DNA of 7,224 nt from Lachnospiraceae bacterium UBA4317 (lineage in GTDB: Bacteria > Bacillota_A > Clostridia > Lachnospirales > Lachnospiraceae): assembly GCA_002394525.1 (NCBI GenBank), contig DGUF01000029.1:1-7224 (forward strand), given 5' to 3'. Position numbers and translations under genes: made by a program. Shown here piece by piece: positions 1 to 5,684 of this stretch (its first letter is position 1; each line of letters starts with the position of its first letter). Under the pieces are notes generated by a model. It saw nothing but the letters and a program-made list of their open reading frames with translations, was not told where the DNA came from and did no database searches.

Positions 1-20
1 GCGCCATGCCCGGCGCACAT

Positions 21-64
21 AAAAAGTACCGGGCAGACCCCAGCGGCCTGTCCGGTACTTTTTT
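21..64 (-). terminator. Bidirectional rho-independent terminator after the symporter gene
   Basis: Positions 21-32 (AAAAAGTACCGG) pair exactly with 52-63. The stem can extend inward by about four more pairs, including one G-T wobble, leaving a loop near 37-47. Read on the minus strand the hairpin ends in TTTTT (25-21); read on the plus strand it ends in TTTTTT (59-64), so it can stop transcription from both sides. It lies about 120 bases past the symporter stop codon. The bidirectional form suggests a convergent plus-strand gene to the left of the window, which cannot be seen here. Confidence 0.85.
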
Positions 65-78
65 CAGCTGTTTATGTT

Positions 79-115
79 GCAGGTTTTACCAGCTTTCTGC
101 AGGTTTTGCAGGTTT
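79..115. repeat. Three short GCAGGTTT direct repeats
   Basis: GCAGGTTT occurs at 79-86, 99-106 and 108-115, in the untranslated stretch between the symporter stop codon and its terminator. The spacing is irregular (20 then 9 bases). Nothing else is recognisable between 65 and 182. The repeats may simply be low-complexity drift in a 3' untranslated region. Confidence 0.35.
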
Positions 116-182
116 CCGGAGGTTTTTATTCCCGGCTTTGATGGTTCCGTGCCCGGTGCTGCGGGCCTGGGCCCGCCCCCGG

Positions 183-1574
183 TCACTTCCAGACATCCGT
201 GTCGGTCAGACCGATATTGGACTCGTGGAAGACCGGATCGATGCCGGCGGCCTTCTGTTTTTCATAGTCATCCAGGGCCCGGAAGGCGATGCGGCCCAGG
301 AGCAGGATGGCGATGATGTTGACGACGGCCTCGAGGCCCATGGTGATGTCCGCCAGGCTCCAGGCCACGTCCAGGCTGTTGCCGGCTCCGATGAAGACCA
401 TGATGGCGGCCGCGATCCTGAAGACCGTCATGACGGCCTTGTTTTTGGTAATAAAGAGAATGTTGGCCTCCGCGTAGAAGTAGTTGCCGATGATCGAGGT
501 GAAGGCGAAGAGGCAGACGATCACGGTCACGAAGTGGATGCCGACGGGGCCGATGACCCTGGCGACGCACTGCTGCAGGAGGGGGATGCCCGAGTAGCCG
601 CTCTCACCCCAGTCGCCGGTCAGCAGGATCAGGAAGACGGTCGTGGAGCAGATCAGGAGGGTGTCGATGTAGACCGAAATGATCTGGGCCAGGCCCTGCT
701 TGGCGGGGTGGGAGACCGTGGCGGAGGCACTCGCGTTGGGGGCGGAGCCCATGCCGGCCTCATTGGAGAAGAGGCCGCGCTTGATGCCCAGGACCATACA
801 GGATCCCGTGAAGCCTCCGAAGATGGACCTGAAATCAAAGGCGTCCGCCATGACGATGGCCAGGACTCCCGGCAGGCGGGTGATGTTGGTCACGATGACG
901 AAGAGGCCGATCAGGATATACATGCCTGCCATCAGGGGGACCAGGACCGACGAGATCTTGCCGATGATGTCGCCCGCGAAAAAGATGATGAGGGAGGCTA
1001 CGGCGAGGATGATGCCGATCACCGTGGGCAGGATGCTGGCCTCGAGGTCAGGCACATAGACGCCGAAGGCCGAGACGATGTTGTAGGACTGGAGGCCGTT
1101 GAAGCCGAAGGCGAAGGTGGCAATCAGGGAGATCGCGAAGATGACCCCCAGCCATCGGGCGTGCAGGGCCCGTTCGATGTAGTAGGCGGGGCCGCCCTTG
1201 AAGGAATCCCCCTCCTTTTTCTTATAGATCTGGGCCAGGGTACTCTCGACAAAGGCGGAGGAGGAGCCCAGGACCGCCATGAGCCACATCCAGAAGGCCG
1301 CGCCCGGGCCGCCCAGGATGATGGCCGTCGCGACGCCGGCCATATTGCCCGTGCCGACGCGGGAGGCCGTCGCGATCATCAGGGCCTGGAAGGAGGAGAC
1401 GCCCTTGTCGCCCTCCTTTTTTTCCATCATGCAGCTGAGGGCGTCCTTAAAGCGCCGGATCTGCACGAAGCGGGTCCTGACTGAAAAATAAATACCGCTC
1501 CCCGCGAGCAGATAGATCAGCAGCCAGGTGTACAATGCATCGTCGATCTTTACCAGAGTTGTTGCAAAATCCAT
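183..1574 (-). CDS. AGCS-family sodium:alanine/glycine symporter
   Basis: Membrane transporter that couples uptake of alanine or glycine to sodium entry. The 463-residue product is a normal length for the alanine or glycine:cation symporter (AGCS) family. Family signatures are visible: GTGN at residues 75-78 followed by VATAIILGGPGAAFWMW, GGPAYYIERAL near 128-137, and the hallmark RGLFSNEAGMGSAPN at 266-280. About ten or eleven hydrophobic segments alternate with short loops, and the C-terminus from about 430 is hydrophilic. I chose the ATG at 1574 because AGGGG stands six bases before it and the MDFATTLVKIDDALYTWLL start resembles family N-termini. An in-frame GTG at 1598 would add eight residues but has a poorly spaced ribosome site. 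The gene starts 60 bases after the PIN toxin stop with no terminator between, so read-through from the toxin-antitoxin promoter is likely. Substrate choice between alanine and glycine cannot be read from sequence. Confidence 0.95.
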   Translation of the reverse strand: MDFATTLVKIDDALYTWLLIYLLAGSGIYFSVRTRFVQIRRFKDALSCMMEKKEGDKGVSSFQALMIATASRVGTGNMAGVATAIILGGPGAAFWMWLMAVLGSSSAFVESTLAQIYKKKEGDSFKGGPAYYIERALHARWLGVIFAISLIATFAFGFNGLQSYNIVSAFGVYVPDLEASILPTVIGIILAVASLIIFFAGDIIGKISSVLVPLMAGMYILIGLFVIVTNITRLPGVLAIVMADAFDFRSIFGGFTGSCMVLGIKRGLFSNEAGMGSAPNASASATVSHPAKQGLAQIISVYIDTLLICSTTVFLILLTGDWGESGYSGIPLLQQCVARVIGPVGIHFVTVIVCLFAFTSIIGNYFYAEANILFITKNKAVMTVFRIAAAIMVFIGAGNSLDVAWSLADITMGLEAVVNIIAILLLGRIAFRALDDYEKQKAAGIDPVFHESNIGLTDTDVWK

Positions 1575-1633
1575 CTTTTTCCCCTTTCGAAAAATCACAC
1601 CCTCTTTTTGCTGCTATCAGGAAAGCTATGCTT

Positions 1634-1639
1634 TTTATA
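1634..1639 (-). promoter_or_regulatory. Weak -10-like box upstream of the symporter
   Basis: On the minus strand TATAAA (1639-1634) overlaps the stop codon of the PIN toxin gene and is 60 bases before the symporter start. No acceptable -35 box is seen 16-18 bases upstream. It could give the symporter its own weak promoter, but it may be chance. Confidence 0.25.
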
Positions 1640-2039
1640 CGGTGAGGACACACGGTTCATGGTATCCCGCAAGGAGCTGGTCGTGTGTCAAAAGCATCAA
1701 TCCCTCGTTTTTTGCCTGGCAGATCAGCATTCTGTCGAAGGGATCCTTGTGCGGAGGCTCCCCCTCCTGCCGGTGAAGTCCTCTCAGCTCGCTGATCTGT
1801 GCTTCCCGAAGCGGGATCTCGATAAATCCCGATTCCCGGCAGAATCCGGCCAGTTCCCTGGCACCGACAGGCAGCAGGTCCGGATGAAGCTCATGCTTGA
1901 GTTCCGTCTCCCACAGAGAGACCAGGCTGTAATACAGGTCATTTTCTTCCGCATTGATCAGCTCCGCCGCCTTTGCAGGCAGCCTGCCATCTCCCGAGAC
2001 TGCCCAAAGAAGAATATGTGTATCCATAAGTATTTTCAT
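1635..2039 (-). CDS. PIN-domain toxin of a VapBC-type module
   Basis: Probable metal-dependent ribonuclease toxin of a type II toxin-antitoxin pair, 134 residues, which fits a compact single-domain PIN protein. The acidic metal-site residues sit where the family has them: D6 in ILMDTHILLW, E44 in SLWETELK, D99 and D102 in HKDPFDRML, and D120 in LLTHD. The HxDPFDRML block is typical of the subgroup paired with Phd/YefM-type antitoxins. Its ATG shares one base with the antitoxin stop (TGATG), and GAGGAG lies five bases upstream, inside the antitoxin's last codons. This arrangement implies coupled translation and a controlled ratio of the two proteins. All catalytic residues are present, so the toxin is probably intact. 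Its RNA target is unknown. Confidence 0.9.
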   Translation of the reverse strand: MKILMDTHILLWAVSGDGRLPAKAAELINAEENDLYYSLVSLWETELKHELHPDLLPVGARELAGFCRESGFIEIPLREAQISELRGLHRQEGEPPHKDPFDRMLICQAKNEGLMLLTHDQLLAGYHEPCVLTV

Positions 2040-2278
2040 CAGGTCTCCTCAAACATTTCTCCGATTTCCAGATCCCATTGATCAAACTCATCCGGTACGA
2101 CAAACTTTCCTTTTGCCACACCGATCCTGTTCTTAACAGTTTCTTTGTGGATCAGTGTCATCTGGGCGACAGGAACGCCATTGCGCGCAATAATGATCAT
2201 TTCTTCCTCCCCGGTCTCCAGTTTTCTGACGAGTTTGGAGAGATCTGTTTTTGCTTCCAGCATATTTACCTGTGTCAT
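2039..2278 (-). CDS. Phd/YefM-type antitoxin partner of the PIN toxin
   Basis: Antitoxin of 79 residues that should bind and block the PIN toxin and repress its own promoter. The N-terminal half has the Phd/YefM DNA-binding pattern: LEAKTDLSKLVRKLETGEE (7-25), then IIIARNGVPVAQM (28-40). The C-terminal half, with RIGVAKGKFVVPDEF (51-65) and an acidic DLEIGEMFEE tail, matches the toxin-binding tails of antitoxins paired with HxDPFDRML PIN toxins. The start at 2278 is set by GGAGGTGA ending four bases before the ATG. The reading frame stays open up to 2500, but that extension crosses a terminator and the promoter and is not real. The gene looks less GC-rich than its neighbours, which is common for transferred toxin-antitoxin modules. 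Confidence 0.9.
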   Translation of the reverse strand: MTQVNMLEAKTDLSKLVRKLETGEEEMIIIARNGVPVAQMTLIHKETVKNRIGVAKGKFVVPDEFDQWDLEIGEMFEET

Positions 2279-2300
2279 CCCTTCACCTCCCCTCAAGTGC

Positions 2301-2351
2301 TTGGCTAATCTGGCTAAGCCAATCATAACATACACCCCCGGCAGGGCGCAA
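2301..2351 (-). promoter_or_regulatory. Toxin-antitoxin promoter with overlapping palindromic operator
   Basis: On the minus strand TGTTATGAT forms an extended -10 (TATGAT at 2327-2322 with TG one base upstream). A weak -35 (TTGCGC, 2351-2346) lies 18 bases away. The expected start of transcription falls inside an inverted repeat: TTGGCT (2301-2306) pairs with AGCCAA (2317-2322), and the inner 11-mer TGGCTAAGCCA (2311-2321) is itself a palindrome. TGGCTAA also occurs twice in direct orientation, nine bases apart. This is the usual place for an antitoxin operator, so autorepression is inferred. Confidence 0.65.
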
Positions 2352-2358
2352 GGTACAG

Positions 2359-2381
2359 AAAAACTCCGCAGCCCCGGGAGT
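2359..2381 (-). terminator. Weak second terminator-like hairpin
   Basis: Read on the minus strand, ACTCC (2381-2377) pairs with GGAGT (2367-2363) around a nine-base loop and is followed by TTTTT (2363-2359). It lies downstream of the strong CoA-transferase terminator and could back it up. The five-pair stem is short, so this may be chance. Confidence 0.35.
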
Positions 2382-2414
2382 CCCTCAGCGGGTAAACTCC
2401 ATGGATCGCCAGAC

Positions 2415-2459
2415 GAAAAAACCTCCGCGGACCCGGGGGTTCCCCGGGCCGCGGAGGTT
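2415..2459 (-). terminator. Strong rho-independent terminator of the CoA-transferase gene
   Basis: The outer stem is 11 perfect pairs (AACCTCCGCGG at 2420-2430 with 2449-2459). One bulged A (2431) is followed by seven more GC pairs (2432-2438 with 2442-2448) and a three-base loop. On the minus strand the hairpin is followed by TTTTTT (2421-2416). It lies about 70 bases past the CoA-transferase stop and separates that gene from the toxin-antitoxin promoter. Confidence 0.95.
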
Positions 2460-2528
2460 CTGATCCTGAACTGCTGTCGTCCGAATGTTTGCGACGGCAC
2501 GCAGACGTTACTATTTTCCTTATGCGGA

Positions 2529-3872
2529 TCAGCGCTTGTTGCTGCGCTTCCAGATGTGCATCTTGTCGGCTTCCCTGATCAGCTCATCGCGGAAATCCGG
2601 ATGGGCCAGGCTGATGAGGGCTTCGGCGCGCTGCCAGGAGCTGAGGCCCTTGAGGTTCTTGCAGCCGTACTCGGTCACGACGTACATGACGTTGGAGCGG
2701 GTGTCGGTCACGATGCTGCCGGGCGCCAGAGTGGGGCGGATGCGGCTGGAGAGGCTGCCGTCCTTGTTCTTGAAGGTGGAGGACATGCAGATAAAGGTCT
2801 TGCCGCCGGGCGCGCCATAGGCGCCGAGGACGAAGTCGAGCTGGCCGCCGGCACCGGAGATCTGCTTGGTGCCTGCGCTCTCGGCGTTGATCTGGCCGAA
2901 GAGGTCGACGTCGATCGCGTTGTTGATGGAGATGAAATTGTCCAGGTTGGCCACGCGGAAGTAGTGGTTGACGTAGTCGACGGAGGCGGACTTGATCGCG
3001 GGGTTCCTGTCGAGGTAGTCATACATCTTCCTTGTGCCCGCGCCGAAGGCGAAGGTCTGCAGGCCGCGGTCAAAGTTCTTGCGGGCGCCGGTGATCTTGC
3101 CGGCCTCGGCCATATCCACGAAGGCGTCGACATACATCTCGGTGTGGATGCCCAGGTCCTTGAGGTCGGACTCGGCGATCATCTTGCCGATGGCGTTGGG
3201 CATGCCGCCGATGCCGAGCTGGAGGCAGGCGCCGTCCGGGATCTCCTTGACGACGAGCTCTGCGACAGCCTTGTCGACTTCCGTGCCGGGCGCTGAAGGC
3301 GGCATGGCATCGATGGGCTCATTGTCGGTCTCGACGATCATGTCGACATCGTCGATGTGGACATAGGCGGAGCGGTCGCCGTAGATGACGGGCATGCTCT
3401 CGTTGACCTCGACGATGACCTTTTTGGCGATCTGGATCGCGGCATAGGAGTGGCTGGCGCTGGGGCCGAAGTTAAAGAAGCCCTTGTCGTCCATGGGACC
3501 GACCTGGAGGATGGCGACGTCGATGGATTTGACGTTTTCCAGATACCAGCGGGGAAGCTCCGAGTATTTCAGGGCGTTGTAGAAGGCAAAGCCCTTTGTG
3601 CAGGCCTTGCGCTCGATGCCGCCCATGTGCCAGCTGTTCCAGGTAAGATGGGCAGCGGGATCCTCGATCTTGAAGATCTCGGGCTCATGCATCAGGATGC
3701 CGCCGTAGAAATTGACATCGTAGAGGTCGGGCATGCGCTTTGCAAGCTCTTTGTCCACAGCCCTGGGGGTCGTAGCCGTCCAGCTGTAATCAACCCAGTC
3801 GCCGGACTTGACAACTGCCGCCGCCTGGGCCGCACTCACAAGTTTCTGTCTGTACTGTTCCTGATAACTCAT
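2529..3872 (-). CDS. but: Butyryl-CoA:acetate CoA-transferase-like enzyme
   Basis: Cytoplasmic family-I CoA-transferase that probably moves CoA from butyryl-CoA (or a related acyl-CoA) to acetate, the last step of butyrate formation in many gut Clostridia. The 447-residue length matches But enzymes (close to 450). Signatures include [12 protein letters not shown] (78-89), [10 protein letters not shown] (134-143), [12 protein letters not shown] (181-192), [10 protein letters not shown] (220-229), [17 protein letters not shown] (243-259), FGQINAE (325-331) and [13 protein letters not shown] (339-351). By comparison with the family, E245 is the likely glutamate that forms the CoA thioester. The start at 3872 has AGGAGGA five bases upstream. 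The gene is monocistronic, with its own promoter and a strong terminator. A 4-hydroxybutyrate or propionyl preference is possible, since these enzymes are close relatives. No other butyrate-pathway gene is in the window. Confidence 0.85.
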   Translation of the reverse strand: MSYQEQYRQKLVSAAQAAAVVKSGDWVDYSWTATTPRAVDKELAKRMPDLYDVNFYGGILMHEPEIFKIEDPAAHLTWNSWHMGGIERKACTKGFAFYNALKYSELPRWYLENVKSIDVAILQVGPMDDKGFFNFGPSASHSYAAIQIAKKVIVEVNESMPVIYGDRSAYVHIDDVDMIVETDNEPIDAMPPSAPGTEVDKAVAELVVKEIPDGACLQLGIGGMPNAIGKMIAESDLKDLGIHTEMYVDAFVDMAEAGKITGARKNFDRGLQTFAFGAGTRKMYDYLDRNPAIKSASVDYVNHYFRVANLDNFISINNAIDVDLFGQINAESAGTKQISGAGGQLDFVLGAYGAPGGKTFICMSSTFKNKDGSLSSRIRPTLAPGSIVTDTRSNVMYVVTEYGCKNLKGLSSWQRAEALISLAHPDFRDELIREADKMHIWKRSNKR

Positions 3873-3945
3873 TTACTTCCTCCTGTTTCTAAATCAGCAT
3901 TACGGGCAACAACTCTCCTGCAGCAAATTGCCTCATCCCATATGC

Positions 3946-3957
3946 CGGGAAATCCCG
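3946..3957. promoter_or_regulatory. Palindrome at the likely transcription start of the CoA-transferase gene
   Basis: CGGGAAATCCCG is an inverted repeat of five pairs around AA. The expected transcription start, about seven bases below the -10 box, falls at or beside it. It could be an operator or a short hairpin at the 5' end of the mRNA. Confidence 0.4.
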
Positions 3958-3964
3958 ACAAATT

Positions 3965-3993
3965 ATTATATCGAATATAGATTTTTCGTTCAA
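3965..3993 (-). promoter_or_regulatory. Sigma-A type promoter of the CoA-transferase gene
   Basis: On the minus strand a perfect TATAAT (3970-3965) stands 17 bases after TTGAAC (3993-3988), which matches four of the six TTGACA positions. The spacer is AT-rich. Transcription should start near 3958, giving a leader of about 85 bases. This is the best promoter in the window and fits a highly expressed fermentation gene. Confidence 0.8.
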
Positions 3994-3995
3994 CG

Positions 3996-4040
3996 CATGT
4001 TTCCCTATTTAAACATGACGAATCGAAAACCATGTTTTCG
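3996..4040. promoter_or_regulatory. Two perfect inverted repeats just upstream of the CoA-transferase promoter
   Basis: The first repeat is CATGTTT (3996-4002) with AAACATG (4011-4017), seven perfect pairs around eight bases, and it begins two bases beyond the -35 box. The second is CGAAAAC (4024-4030) with GTTTTCG (4034-4040), seven perfect pairs around CAT. CATGTTT is present again inside the second repeat (4031-4037). Position and symmetry suggest a transcription factor acting on the promoter. The sites do not match the CcpA cre or Rex patterns as I know them, so the regulator is unassigned. Confidence 0.55.
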
Positions 4041-4084
4041 CAGGCACCAGGTCCGGCAGGGAATCCTGGATCCGGACATTCGCC

Positions 4085-4099
4085 GTGATCCCGGATCAC
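4085..4099. repeat. Perfect 15-bp palindrome after the lysozyme gene
   Basis: GTGATCC (4085-4091) and GGATCAC (4093-4099) are exact inverted copies around one C. It lies about 50 bases past the lysozyme stop and 92 bases upstream of the CoA-transferase -35 box. No T-run follows on either strand, so it is not a standard terminator. It could be an operator or a 3'-end stabilising hairpin. The rest of 4041-4148 shows nothing recognisable. Confidence 0.4.
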
Positions 4100-4148
4100 T
4101 CATCCCTGTCGTCCTGTCAGGTCCGCTTCGCTGAGGACACCCCCGCGC

Positions 4149-4913
4149 TCACAGATACCTCTGGACGATGGCATCATAAAACATGTTGCCGAATTTATAG
4201 ATCCAGCCCCCGTTCTTTTTGATCGCATAGAGGTGGGGGTAGCGGATCTTTTCGCCTCCGGACTGTTCCTTCGCGTACTCGATCGCCAGTTTCTGCCTGT
4301 GCTTTTTGCCGTTTTCCGCGACATACTGCAGGTAGCCGGGACCGAAATTGTAGGCCTGGATCAGGGCCTTGTCGTCATCGATTCCCAGGTCCTTCGCGAT
4401 ATCGACAAGGGCGGAAAAATAGATGCAGGCCTGTTCGATGGACTCCTCCGGATTCAGGGAATTGCGCTCAAGTCCCTTGGACTCGCTGGACTGCATGACG
4501 TCCTCGCCGTCTCCCTCTGATTCGACCATCATGATCGCCATCAGGACATCCACATAGTCCTCGACTCCCTCCTGCTCCGCGTATTTTTCAACCGTGTCGC
4601 GGTAGGCAAGCACCTCTTCGGAGAGGGTGCTGGTGGCCCATGCCTTGTGGACGATCTGTCCGCCGACAGCGATGACCAGGATCAGGAAGGCGGCCGCGAT
4701 GCCGATCAGGATCTTCTGCCTTCTGACCGCCCGGGCCCTCCGTTCCCTCTGGAGCTCGCGGCGCTGGCGCCGCCTCTCCTGATGGAGCTGGTCCCCGGAG
4801 ACAGCGCTCTCCTCCGGGACGGGTCCTGCCGCTGTCTTTACCGGTTTTTCCTGCGTCCTCCGTCCGGAATATGCGGAATCACGCCTGTTTTTTCTGCTGT
4901 TCTTATTCATCAT
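4149..4913 (-). CDS. Membrane-anchored CwlT-type lysozyme-like protein
   Basis: Likely cell-wall glycan hydrolase of the lysozyme-like family found as the N-terminal domain of CwlT from Tn916-type elements. The first 66 residues are very basic, with an Arg-rich QERRRQRRELQRERRARAVRR stretch at 45-65, and should stay in the cytoplasm. One membrane segment follows (about 68-86), and the catalytic domain (about 100-254) lies outside. The active-site Glu is probably E131 in MAIMMVESEG, followed by VMQSSES (139-145) and AYNFGPGYLQYV (187-198), as in the family. No NlpC/P60 peptidase domain is present. Two adjacent ATGs (4913, 4910) are possible starts; the ribosome site before them (AGGG) is weak, so translation may depend on the gene 32 bases upstream. 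No conjugation genes accompany it, so this looks like a housekeeping wall enzyme. Confidence 0.8.
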   Translation of the reverse strand: MMNKNSRKNRRDSAYSGRRTQEKPVKTAAGPVPEESAVSGDQLHQERRRQRRELQRERRARAVRRQKILIGIAAAFLILVIAVGGQIVHKAWATSTLSEEVLAYRDTVEKYAEQEGVEDYVDVLMAIMMVESEGDGEDVMQSSESKGLERNSLNPEESIEQACIYFSALVDIAKDLGIDDDKALIQAYNFGPGYLQYVAENGKKHRQKLAIEYAKEQSGGEKIRYPHLYAIKKNGGWIYKFGNMFYDAIVQRYL

Positions 4914-4945
4914 CCCTAATCAGTCCAATCAGAAATACGGATCAA

Positions 4946-5230
4946 TCAGAGTTCCGTGAAGAAATCAGCGGGGATGTTTTCTTCGCACATGGGACCGATG
5001 AGGGGGACGATCCTCTGGAAATGCTCAGTCGCATTGTGCTTGTCCAGGGCGTCCTGGTCCTTCCAGCACTCGATAAAAGCAAACATCCGGGGATTCTGCG
5101 TGCTCAGATTGATCGAATAAAAAACATTCCCCTCCTCCGCGCGGGACTTGTCCACCAGTTCCTTGACGATATTCTTGAAATTCTCAACCTGATCCTCTTT
5201 GATCAGCTTCTTCGCGACGATTTTGATCAT
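4946..5230 (-). CDS. Antibiotic biosynthesis monooxygenase (ABM) domain protein
   Basis: Small cytoplasmic protein of 94 residues with the dimeric alpha-beta-barrel ABM fold, related to YgiN-type putative quinol monooxygenases. The pattern is typical: an N-terminal strand (IKIVAKKLIK, 2-11), a helix (about 13-31), EEGNVFYSINLS (32-43), the strand MFAFIECWKD (49-58), ALDKHNATEHF (61-71), and a short C-terminal part. The start at 5230 has AGGAGGT five bases upstream. The gene has its own promoter and a leader of about 115 bases and is followed after 32 bases by the lysozyme-like gene. Substrate is unknown; many members are annotated as quinone or stress enzymes without direct proof. A link to the lysozyme beyond co-transcription is not evident. 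Confidence 0.85.
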   Translation of the reverse strand: MIKIVAKKLIKEDQVENFKNIVKELVDKSRAEEGNVFYSINLSTQNPRMFAFIECWKDQDALDKHNATEHFQRIVPLIGPMCEENIPADFFTEL

Positions 5231-5282
5231 CAGGTACCTCCTTTTTCTGGTCTGAAACTACAGGCAATATGTATGCTGTGTG

Positions 5283-5349
5283 ACTGAATATACTGATGTC
5301 CCGGCTGGACAGCCGGTCTTCGGTATGCGGCGAAGCGCATAAAGTCAGT
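5283..5349 (-). promoter_or_regulatory. Folded 5' leader of the ABM gene
   Basis: The leader RNA can form a closing stem ACTGA (5349-5345) with TCAGT (5296-5292) around two hairpins. One is ATGCG/CGCAT (5340-5336 with 5329-5325, six-base loop). The other is CCGGCT/AGCCGG (5316-5311 with 5306-5301, four-base loop). This resembles a three-way junction. A competing CTTCG/CGAAG pairing (5318-5322 with 5331-5335) is also possible. I could not match it to a known riboswitch class, and no T-run follows it. Confidence 0.35.
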
Positions 5350-5351
5350 TT

Positions 5352-5380
5352 ATTATACCACGTCAGCCGGGCCGTATAAA
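5352..5380 (-). promoter_or_regulatory. Promoter of the ABM-lysozyme unit
   Basis: On the minus strand a perfect TATAAT (5357-5352) is preceded by TG one base away (extended -10). A -35 of TTTATA (5380-5375, four of six matches) stands 17 bases upstream. Transcription should start near 5345, about 115 bases before the ABM start codon. Confidence 0.75.
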
Positions 5381-5417
5381 GTCCGGGTTTGAGGATCAGA
5401 AAGCCTGAAAAAACCTG

Positions 5418-5464
5418 AAAAAACCGGGCCAGTGCCCTTCAGTCTGTGAAAGGTACTGGCCCGG
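5418..5464 (-). terminator. Rho-independent terminator of the bioY-phosphatase unit
   Basis: CCGGGCCAGT (5424-5433) pairs perfectly with ACTGGCCCGG (5455-5464), and the loop can form a small extra CCTT/AAGG stem. On the minus strand TTTTTT follows at once (5423-5418). The block CCTGAAAAAA is tandemly doubled (5404-5413, 5414-5423), so a second T-run follows the first. On the plus strand a TTTTTT (5472-5477) lies eight bases past the stem, so weak termination of opposing transcription is possible. Confidence 0.85.
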
Positions 5465-5481
5465 GGCTCTGTTTTTTCCCT

Positions 5482-5493
5482 GCGCCCGGGCGC
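5482..5493. repeat. 12-bp perfect GC palindrome
   Basis: GCGCCCGGGCGC is self-complementary. It lies between the terminator and the 47-bp repeats, in the 3' untranslated region of the phosphatase gene. No function is evident. Confidence 0.35.
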
Positions 5494-5513
5494 GGTCTCC
5501 AGTTTTCGGCCGG

Positions 5514-5684
5514 GAAGTCCTGCGTTCCGGGGATTTCCGGGCTGGTTATTTCACTGCTGTGAAGTCCTGGGTGCCGGGGATTTCCGGGCTGCTTATTCCG
5601 ATGCTGTGAAGTCCTGCTTCCCGGGGTTTTCCGGGCTGTTTATTTTGCTGCCGTAAAGTCCTGCTTTCCGAGGATCCGGAGGTT
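5514..5684. repeat. 47-bp tandem repeats derived from the phosphatase gene's 3' end
   Basis: Units run 5514-5560, 5561-5607 and 5608-5654, each exactly 47 bases. A fourth, partial and more diverged unit (5655-about 5684) lies inside the coding sequence. All begin with (G/A)AAGTCCTG. On the minus strand each full unit carries a TAA at the same place (5642-5640, 5595-5593, 5548-5546), preceded by codons for QDFTA. The gene therefore ends in GKQDFTAAK, and the two untranslated copies would spell GKQDFTASE and GTQDFTAVK. Because 47 is not a multiple of three, the copies lie in different frames and are not translated as an extension. Each unit also has CCGG blocks that could form a small hairpin. 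Confidence 0.9.

Noticed and set aside
6..1484. Long plus-strand open frame opposite the symporter
   Set aside because: Its translation is rich in Asp, Gly and Glu with no recognisable domain. It is the antisense shadow of a clear AGCS gene in GC-biased DNA.
1575..1660. Glycine riboswitch before the symporter
   Set aside because: Such riboswitches often precede AGCS genes, but the 60-base gap after the toxin gene is too short and shows no matching fold.
2279..2500. N-terminal extension of the antitoxin to 153 residues
   Set aside because: The extension is encoded by the CoA-transferase terminator and the toxin-antitoxin promoter; the strong ribosome site places the start at 2278.
2145..3296. 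Plus-strand open frame opposite the CoA-transferase
   Set aside because: Low-complexity Val/Asp/Gly translation crossing the antitoxin, a terminator and the CoA-transferase gene; it is an antisense shadow.
3869..4099. 76-residue minus-strand frame upstream of the CoA-transferase
   Set aside because: It runs through the promoter and palindromes of the CoA-transferase gene, has no ribosome site and resembles no family.
5514..5684. CRISPR-like array
   Set aside because: The repeats are directly adjacent with no unique spacers, include a coding 3' end, and no cas gene is near.
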